Below, piece after piece: positions 1 to 4,489 of a DNA stretch of 9,418 nucleotides. Position 1 is the first letter of the stretch; each line of letters begins with the position of its first letter. The translations under genes and the position numbers were made by a program. The stretch is from Candidatus Roizmanbacteria bacterium CG_4_9_14_0_8_um_filter_34_12 (GTDB lineage: Bacteria; Patescibacteriota; Microgenomatia; UBA1406; GWC2-37-13). The notes below the pieces were generated by a model. It was not told the DNA's origin, did not search any database, and saw only the letters and a program-made list of their open reading frames with translations. The stretch is from NCBI GenBank assembly GCA_002789465.1, contig PFTH01000240.1, positions 1 to 9,418 on the forward strand, read 5' to 3'.

Positions 1-35
1 TGAGAGGGATTAATAACTAAGATTCCAATTGAAAT

Positions 36-65
36 TCCGAGGACTCATCATCTTCGGATTTCTTT
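36..65 (+). terminator. Possible intrinsic terminator of a convergent plus-strand gene
   Basis: Stem TCCGAGGA (36-43) pairs with TCTTCGGA (51-58), eight pairs with one G-U, around a 7-nt loop, and is followed by TTTCTTT (59-65). The T-run lies on the plus-strand side. Read on the minus strand, downstream of glmS, the tail is only a weak ATTTC. All three plus frames hit a stop within the first 20 bases (1-3, 11-13, 18-20), so a plus-strand gene could end at the left edge, but none is visible. The rest of 1-166 shows only a weak 6-bp hairpin (89-106) and no gene. Confidence 0.45.
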
Positions 66-166
66 GAGTAATTTTCACTTGCTCCAAAGTAATTAATGCG
101 AATTACGAAACTATCGTACGTCATTCTGGTAAGCTGATTATAGAATATTTAAAAAGTACAATAATT

Positions 167-1948
167 TTATTTAACAGTCACGCTTTTTGCAATATTGCGA
201 GGCTTATCAATATTATTTCCCAACTTTATTGCCATATAATAAGCTAATAGTTGAAGGGGAATAATATTGCTGATTGCATCGGTTTCCTTTGTATCTTTTG
301 TCGGAATATAGTAGTCAAAAATGGATTGATTTTTATGAGCGATGGCAATTATTTCCGCACCCCGTAAACGAATTTCATTAATCGCGGTAATCAAATCATT
401 TTTAACAATATCGTCTGAAATAACAATAATAACCAAAATGCCTTTTTCCATTAATGTTATTGCATAATGTTTTAGATCTCCTGCCGGTAGCGCATGAGCA
501 TGTTTGTAAGTCGCTTCAATTATCTTTACCATGCCCTCATTGATTATGGATAAGTTCTGATATTTTCCCAACAGAAAAATGTGTGATTTTCGTATAAGTG
601 TTTTTGCTATATTTTTTATAATTTTATGATTATTTTTATTTATAAGATAAGTTCTTATCGCTATCGTTAATTTTTCAAGATTTTTTACTCCTTTTTTATA
701 TCTTCCTTGAACTGTTTTTGCTACTAAATATCCCCAAGCAATTTGTGAAGTGAATATCTTTGTTGACATAACGCAAATTTCCGGTCCCGCACTACTCATA
801 AATGGATAATCAGACATCCGCGTCATCATTGATCCGGGCATATTAACGATTGATGCAATTTTCACACCTTTTTTTTTAGCGAATTCTAAAACTTCAATTA
901 CGTCAGCTGTTTCTCCACTTTGCGAAGGCGCGATAATTAAATCATTATGATTGAAGATGTCGTAATAGCTTCGAGCGTCAGCTCCAACCAAACTAATTAC
1001 ATTAATATTCCCAAACAAACGAAGATAAAAAGCAATCTGCGCTGAAGCAAACCCAGCGGTCCCTGAACCAATAATATAGACATGATCAGCTGATTTTAAA
1101 GCGCTGGAAAGTTCAATAATTTTATTTTTATCCTGATTAATAATCTGTTTGATTGCTTGTGGAGTTTCATTAATTTCTTTAATCATATAATGTCTATATC
1201 CTGCTTTATTCACTTGACTCACTTTAATTGTCATATCTTCTAATTTGTACTGACTGATTTTTCCATTTTTCATATTGAATATCTTAATTTTATTTTTATT
1301 GCAAATTCTGACAATTTGATTGTTTTCCACTACAATCATTTTGTTTACATATGGAGAAAAGGACAGTGTGTCGGAAGATAAAAATATTTCCTTAGTTTTT
1401 GTATTTATTCCAATTACCAGAGGCGATCCATTACGTGCCGCATAAATTTCTCCATTTTTTCTCAATAAGATAATTGTGTTTCTTCCAATTAGTTTTGAAT
1501 AAATAAAACGTATTGCTTTTATATAATTTTTTTGTGTTTTTAATGCGTCTTCAATTAAACGAACAATTACTTCCGTATCAGTTTCACTAATAAACGAATA
1601 GGCCTTTTTTTCTAATCCTGCTTTAAGTTCTTGATAGTTTTCAACTATACCGTTCTGTGCCAATAGAAAAGTTTTGTCTGTACTAATATGAGGGTGTGCG
1701 TTTATTCGAGTCACCGCGCCGGTTGTTGCCCAACGCGTATGGGCAATAGCAGTATGACTGTTTGGTAAATATTGTGAATTGGATATATCGCCAATTTTCC
1801 CAACTTCTTTTTTTATAATTAAACTGTTTTTGGAAACGAATCCGATCCCCCATGAATCATATCCACGATAATCCAAACGCCTTAATCCTTCAATAACAAT
1901 ATGTCCTGCGTTATTTTTTAGGCCCTTATATCCAAATATTCCACACAT
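167..1948 (-). CDS. glmS: Glutamine--fructose-6-phosphate aminotransferase (isomerizing), GlmS
   Basis: Cytosolic enzyme making glucosamine-6-phosphate from fructose-6-phosphate and glutamine, the entry to UDP-GlcNAc and peptidoglycan. The frame is open from 1978, but the start was set at 1948 because the glutaminase nucleophile must be N-terminal: this gives MCGIFGYKG with Cys2 and 593 residues. Visible: glutaminase domain with HTRWAT (70-75), Asn99-Gly100 and SETDTEV (121-127); linker YRHYM (about 251); first SIS domain with SQSGETAD (342-349) and STK (395-397); second SIS domain with EGMVKIIE (471-478; Lys475 and Glu478 match the E. coli catalytic Lys and Glu) and His494 in GDLKH; C-terminal KSVTVK. 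Oddities: the usual CGTS sugar-phosphate loop is SGTA, and the usual GELKHGP is GDLKHYA. No Shine-Dalgarno or convincing -10 lies directly upstream, so transcription probably enters from the promoter at 2246-2273 through the RNA at 1999-2239. GlmS is near certain; normal kinetics are not. Confidence 0.96.
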   Translation of the reverse strand: MCGIFGYKGLKNNAGHIVIEGLRRLDYRGYDSWGIGFVSKNSLIIKKEVGKIGDISNSQYLPNSHTAIAHTRWATTGAVTRINAHPHISTDKTFLLAQNGIVENYQELKAGLEKKAYSFISETDTEVIVRLIEDALKTQKNYIKAIRFIYSKLIGRNTIILLRKNGEIYAARNGSPLVIGINTKTKEIFLSSDTLSFSPYVNKMIVVENNQIVRICNKNKIKIFNMKNGKISQYKLEDMTIKVSQVNKAGYRHYMIKEINETPQAIKQIINQDKNKIIELSSALKSADHVYIIGSGTAGFASAQIAFYLRLFGNINVISLVGADARSYYDIFNHNDLIIAPSQSGETADVIEVLEFAKKKGVKIASIVNMPGSMMTRMSDYPFMSSAGPEICVMSTKIFTSQIAWGYLVAKTVQGRYKKGVKNLEKLTIAIRTYLINKNNHKIIKNIAKTLIRKSHIFLLGKYQNLSIINEGMVKIIEATYKHAHALPAGDLKHYAITLMEKGILVIIVISDDIVKNDLITAINEIRLRGAEIIAIAHKNQSIFDYYIPTKDTKETDAISNIIPLQLLAYYMAIKLGNNIDKPRNIAKSVTVK

Positions 1949-1970
1949 AAGATAATATTTAATAAATAAC

Positions 1971-2011
1971 AATGTCACATAAAATAAGGGATGACATCAA
2001 AAAATAAGGGA
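1971..2011 (-). repeat. 11-bp direct repeat and hairpin just upstream of glmS
   Basis: On the plus strand AAAATAAGGGA occurs at 1981-1991 and again at 2001-2011, a 20-bp period. In the minus-strand transcript each copy reads UCCCUUAUUUU. The copy at 2001-2011 forms the 3' side of the proposed closing helix of the RNA at 1999-2239; the other is a spare copy. The spare copy lies in the loop of a hairpin in which AUGUCA (1997-1992) pairs with UGACAU (1977-1972), ending 23 nt before the glmS start codon. The U-rich stretch after it is too broken for a clear terminator. Confidence 0.5.
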
Positions 2012-2239
2012 GAGGATGGCTAAAAATGTCTTTATCCTGTTTCTTACGAACCAGTTTTAAACATTTTCTTTAGGTACGCCATTGCACCTGAAGGTTTCCG
2101 CTACTCTTTCTTAATTCAAGATTATAAGAAAGGTCCGATCTCTCAAATTGTGATTTGAGACCTTCTTCCTCGTATTCCCGCTTAACGGGACATTGCGCTC
2201 TATATTTTTATATTATTCAATTCTCGCTCCTTATTCTTC
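1999..2239 (-). ncRNA. Unrecognised structured RNA (glmS leader or independent ncRNA)
   Basis: I do not recognise a family. The predicted +1 of the upstream promoter (2239) is the first base of a strand, 2239-2229, that pairs without interruption with 2009-1999 (11 pairs, two G-U); the 3' strand ends in UUUUUU. Inside are: hairpin UCCCG/CGGGA (2190-2176); UCUCAAAU/AUUUGAGA with loop CACA (2160-2141); CUUUCUUA/UAAGAAAG (2132-2106); a hairpin at 2093-2068 whose loop AUGGC (2082-2078) could pair with GCCAU (2020-2016) as a pseudoknot; a 9-10 bp stem 2068-2059/2031-2022; and at its tip CUG-G-UUC-GUAA-GAA-A-CAG, with a GNRA tetraloop. I compared remembered consensus motifs of the glmS ribozyme, RNase P, tmRNA, SRP RNA, T-box and common riboswitches and found no convincing match. 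It lies 51 nt before glmS and may be its 5' leader. The structure was drawn by hand, without energy or covariation data. Confidence 0.5.
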
Positions 2240-2245
2240 TATAAA

Positions 2246-2273
2246 ATTATAGCAATATAATTTTAAACATCAA
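2246..2273 (-). promoter_or_regulatory. Extended -10 sigma70-type promoter for the RNA and glmS
   Basis: On the minus strand TTGATG (2273-2268) and TATAAT (2251-2246) are separated by 16 nt, and TGC directly before the hexamer gives an extended -10 (TGCTATAAT). This is the best promoter match in the window. The predicted start is near 2239, exactly where the closing helix of the downstream RNA begins. It lies 38 nt past the mltG stop, so glmS has a promoter of its own beyond any read-through from mltG. Confidence 0.7.
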
Positions 2274-2310
2274 GTTACAGACATAATGTGGCTTAATAAA
2301 CTCTTTTGAA

Positions 2311-3279
2311 TTAGTTCAAATAAGTTTCAATGTTTTTCAGATGTTCTTCATAAGTTTCTGCGCAATGAATTTGTTTGTTACTGTCATGTAGATAAAACAA
2401 GCAAGAAGTTTCTTCAGGATAAAGAACTGCTTCAATATAACTAATGTTTGGACTACAAATTGGCGTTGGTGGTAGCTCTTTGTGTAAGTAAGAATTGTAT
2501 GGTGATTCATTTTGTTTTTCATCAAGATCTATTGTTCCCCACCATTGATCCTTTTCGTTTTTACCTAATGTATACTGCATAGTTGCGTCAATTTGCAGTG
2601 GCATGCCAATGTTTAACCGATTCCAGATGATTCCGGAAATTAGTCTCATATCTTCCTCACCTGCCGCCTCTCGAGCAATTAAAGATGCAATTTTCAATCC
2701 CGTCACCCATCTGATATTATCTGCAAGATATTTATCTGCCAATGGAGCAAGTTTTTCATTAAAACGATTAATAAAACGCTTAGCAATTTGCGCACCAGTT
2801 TCATCAATTGGCAAAAGATAAGTATCCGGATAATACACCCCTTCTTGATATTCTGGTTTTGAGTTGGTGTCAATTGTATTCCAATAGTCTAGTTTCTCTT
2901 CATTCCAACCTAAAGTATTTGCCAAAATTTCTCCGATTTGTTCTTTACGCAAACATCCTCCGATTGTCACCCATAATAGATCAGGATCGCCAATAATATT
3001 ATTAAATACTTTCCATGCATCCATGTTAGGACTTAACCGAAAACCTCCGGACTTAATTTTTTTGTTTGGGGCAAAAATACTAATAAAGAGCTGAAAAGAG
3101 TTAGTGTTTTTAATGAATTTATTATCATATAAGCTTTTTACAAGGTCAAAATCTTCTTGATTTTTAGGAACAACGAACACTTTTATTTCTTTAGAATTAC
3201 TCACCTGTCCGAAAAAATTCCAATAAATTCCAAACAAAATAAACCCGCTAATAAAAATGAGTATAAAAAATCTCGTCAT
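2311..3279 (-). CDS. mltG: Endolytic murein transglycosylase MltG (YceG-like)
   Basis: Inner-membrane enzyme that cuts nascent peptidoglycan glycan strands, thought to set their length and end their elongation. The 322-residue protein starts with a short cytoplasmic tip and one hydrophobic segment (about 4-20), which should anchor it with the catalytic part outside. It ends in the conserved YceG domain: EGVYYPDTY (146-154), IASLIARE (197-204) with Glu204 at the family catalytic position, IDATMQY (230-236), and the SPYNSY...LPPTPICSP block (about 259-277). The length is near that of E. coli MltG (about 340). It lies 33 nt after the VTT-like gene on the same strand and is followed by the promoter and RNA before glmS. 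The stop codon sits in a 6-bp A/T hairpin (2305-2320) without a good U-run. A TATAAT at 3294-3299 lies 14 nt before the start codon. Confidence 0.93.
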   Translation of the reverse strand: MTRFFILIFISGFILFGIYWNFFGQVSNSKEIKVFVVPKNQEDFDLVKSLYDNKFIKNTNSFQLFISIFAPNKKIKSGGFRLSPNMDAWKVFNNIIGDPDLLWVTIGGCLRKEQIGEILANTLGWNEEKLDYWNTIDTNSKPEYQEGVYYPDTYLLPIDETGAQIAKRFINRFNEKLAPLADKYLADNIRWVTGLKIASLIAREAAGEEDMRLISGIIWNRLNIGMPLQIDATMQYTLGKNEKDQWWGTIDLDEKQNESPYNSYLHKELPPTPICSPNISYIEAVLYPEETSCLFYLHDSNKQIHCAETYEEHLKNIETYLN

Positions 3280-3293
3280 ATCTATGTTGCATT

Positions 3294-3299
3294 ATTATA
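3294..3299 (-). promoter_or_regulatory. Candidate -10 box for mltG
   Basis: A perfect TATAAT on the minus strand lies 14 nt before the mltG ATG, in the 33-nt gap after the upstream gene. It would give a 5' UTR of about 7 nt. There is no TG extension and no recognisable -35 at the usual distance, and TATAAT arises easily in DNA this AT-rich. Support is positional only. Confidence 0.3.
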
Positions 3300-3312
3300 A
3301 CTTTTTTCAAAT

Positions 3313-3882
3313 TTAACGCAGTACTAAAGACGCAGAAACAATTAAAAATATCCCGGTGCTATCAAGTAAAAATGAAATAATAATAAACTTCCACGTTTTC
3401 ATATGCGCTATTCCCATCAAACTAACACCTAACTCATCAGGTAATGGTGATGCAATAATTAAAGCGCCAATCACCGGTAAAGTCCAACTGAAATATTTGG
3501 TGTGAATTAAATGTTCTAAACGGTCAGAGCCAAAATAATGAAAAAAGTGCTTTACTTCCCCAACTAATCCCTTTGTTCGAATAAACTGAAAAATTATCAA
3601 ATCTCCAATAACTGCCCCGACACCGGCAATCAAAGCAATTTCAATCGGATTAAGATATTTTACAAGATCAAACAAAATCACTGTTCCAATGGCCACTGTA
3701 AAAGTTGATACAAAGAATATCCCGCCAATAAATGCACCAAAATATCCAAAATTACCCAAATGAAATAAAAAGGAATTAAAAATTTGACTTTTTAAAAGAA
3801 ATAATGCAATAATCAAGCTGATTCCAAGATAAGTGAGATTTTTATAATGATACCTGTGCCAACGTTTTTTCATGATATCCAT
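3313..3882 (-). CDS. Small integral membrane protein, VTT/DedA-like
   Basis: A 189-residue, strongly hydrophobic protein with a basic N-terminus (MDIMKKRWHRYHYKN) and hydrophobic segments at about 15-31, 45-75, 80-100, 131-155 and 163-185. Two glycine-rich or polar stretches, GVGAVIGDLIIF (87-98) and ASPLPDELGVS (144-154), resemble the paired half-membrane segments of VTT/DedA proteins, which act in lipid scrambling, undecaprenyl-phosphate recycling or membrane homeostasis. The resemblance is by pattern only: I see no decisive DedA signature, and the protein is a little short for the family. ATG at 3882 was chosen because an extended -10 lies just upstream; ATG at 3873 (Met4) is possible. It follows rubrerythrin by 19 nt and precedes mltG by 33 nt. 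If it recycles undecaprenyl phosphate it would suit the mltG/glmS cell-wall context, but that is inference. Confidence 0.6.
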   Translation of the reverse strand: MDIMKKRWHRYHYKNLTYLGISLIIALFLLKSQIFNSFLFHLGNFGYFGAFIGGIFFVSTFTVAIGTVILFDLVKYLNPIEIALIAGVGAVIGDLIIFQFIRTKGLVGEVKHFFHYFGSDRLEHLIHTKYFSWTLPVIGALIIASPLPDELGVSLMGIAHMKTWKFIIISFLLDSTGIFLIVSASLVLR

Positions 3883-3888
3883 CTATTC

Positions 3889-3897
3889 ACTATAGCA
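3889..3897 (-). promoter_or_regulatory. Extended -10 box abutting the VTT-like gene start
   Basis: The minus strand reads TGC-TATAGT-GAATAG-ATG. TG-N-TATAGT is an extended -10 with one mismatch in the hexamer. Only 6 nt separate it from the start codon, so a start 7 nt downstream of the hexamer would fall on the A of ATG, giving a leaderless mRNA. It lies entirely in the 19-nt gap after rubrerythrin. No -35 is evident. Confidence 0.45.
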
Positions 3898-3901
3898 GAA
3901 A

Positions 3902-4465
3902 TTATCTCACCATCCCCAACGCCATATACCAAGTGAATGGTTTAAGACAAACTGGACATTTGGCTGGCGGGGTTTTGCCTTTGTAAATATTGCCACAGTT
4001 TAAACACTTCCATTCCAGCACTGCGTCAGAATCATATAAAGTTTTGCTACCGATTTTTTTTGCAAGAATAATATAACGTTCTTCATGTTTTTCCTCAACT
4101 TTTTTTAAGTTACCAAAGAGTCTGATTGCCTCTGTTTGTTTTTCAGCAATTGCTACTTTTTCAAAATCCGGATACATTGTTGTCCATTCATATTTTTCTC
4201 CTTCCGCTGCTAACCTTAGATTATCTAAAGTATTCCCGTATGATTTAATATCTAAACCGCTTTCAAATGACAACTTTCCCACAATCTGTTCATATAGTTC
4301 TTCTGCATGCGCTCTTTCATTATCCCCTGTCTCTTCAAACACACGCGCAATCCACTCTTGCCCTTCTTTGCGAGCAACTTTTGCAAATATGTGATATTTA
4401 TTGCGTGCCATTGATTCTCCGGCAAACGCTCGAAGAAGATTTTGTTGAGTATTTAAATTTTTCAT
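3902..4465 (-). CDS. rbr: Rubrerythrin (non-heme diiron peroxidase)
   Basis: Cytosolic enzyme that reduces hydrogen peroxide with electrons passed through its own rubredoxin-like domain, typical of anaerobes and microaerophiles. The 187 residues are close to the usual length of about 190. The four-helix diiron domain shows all expected ligands: Glu17 (GESMARNKY), Glu50 and His53 (NERAH), Glu90 and Glu93 (GEKYEW), Glu124 and His127 (VEEKH). The C-terminal rubredoxin-like FeS(Cys)4 site is Cys154-x2-Cys157 and Cys170-x2-Cys173 (KCLNCG, KCPVC). Nothing appears lost, so the protein should be active. It starts 24 nt after the res stop codon on the same strand. An extended -10 in that gap could drive it alone, so a co-oriented restriction module upstream need not imply a shared function. 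Its electron donor is not encoded here. Confidence 0.96.
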   Translation of the reverse strand: MKNLNTQQNLLRAFAGESMARNKYHIFAKVARKEGQEWIARVFEETGDNERAHAEELYEQIVGKLSFESGLDIKSYGNTLDNLRLAAEGEKYEWTTMYPDFEKVAIAEKQTEAIRLFGNLKKVEEKHEERYIILAKKIGSKTLYDSDAVLEWKCLNCGNIYKGKTPPAKCPVCLKPFTWYMALGMVR

Positions 4466-4473
4466 ATGGAAAA

Positions 4474-4482
4474 ATTATAACA
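4474..4482 (-). promoter_or_regulatory. Extended -10 box abutting the rubrerythrin start
   Basis: The minus strand reads TGT-TATAAT followed by 8 nt and then the rubrerythrin ATG. The hexamer is perfect and the TG extension is present. Transcription would start 1-2 nt before the start codon, giving an essentially leaderless mRNA. It lies in the 24-nt gap between the res stop and the rubrerythrin start. No -35 is found at 16-18 nt; a TTGTCA lies 22 nt upstream, too far. Confidence 0.55.
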
Positions 4483-4489
4483 GAAAAAT

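Noticed and set aside
1949..1978. Ten extra N-terminal residues of glmS, from an ATG at 1978
   Set aside because: The glutaminase nucleophile must be the residue after the initiator Met. Starting at 1948 gives Met-Cys-Gly-Ile-Phe-Gly, as in all GlmS proteins.
2024..2158. Plus-strand open frame of about 44 codons across the intergenic region
   Set aside because: It has no ATG start, no family I recognise, and runs opposite to the promoter and paired helices on the minus strand. A run this long is expected by chance.
1999..2239. glmS ribozyme upstream of glmS
   Set aside because: AGCGC and an ACGAGG stretch appear in the right order, superficially like the ribozyme. The pseudoknot partner GGCGGAUG and the conserved GUUGACGAGG context are missing, and the closing 5'-3' helix does not fit its fold.
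1999..2239. RNase P RNA, tmRNA or SRP RNA
   Set aside because: A paired-end RNA suggested these. GAGGAA occurs, but the rest of the RNase P core (GUCC, ACAGAA...GGCUUA) does not. There is no tmRNA tRNA-like end and no SRP GGAAGGAAGCAGC-type loop.
2305..2320. Hairpin TTTGAA/TTCAAA at the mltG stop as a terminator
   Set aside because: Six A/T-rich pairs with no U-run directly after it on either strand; too weak to call.
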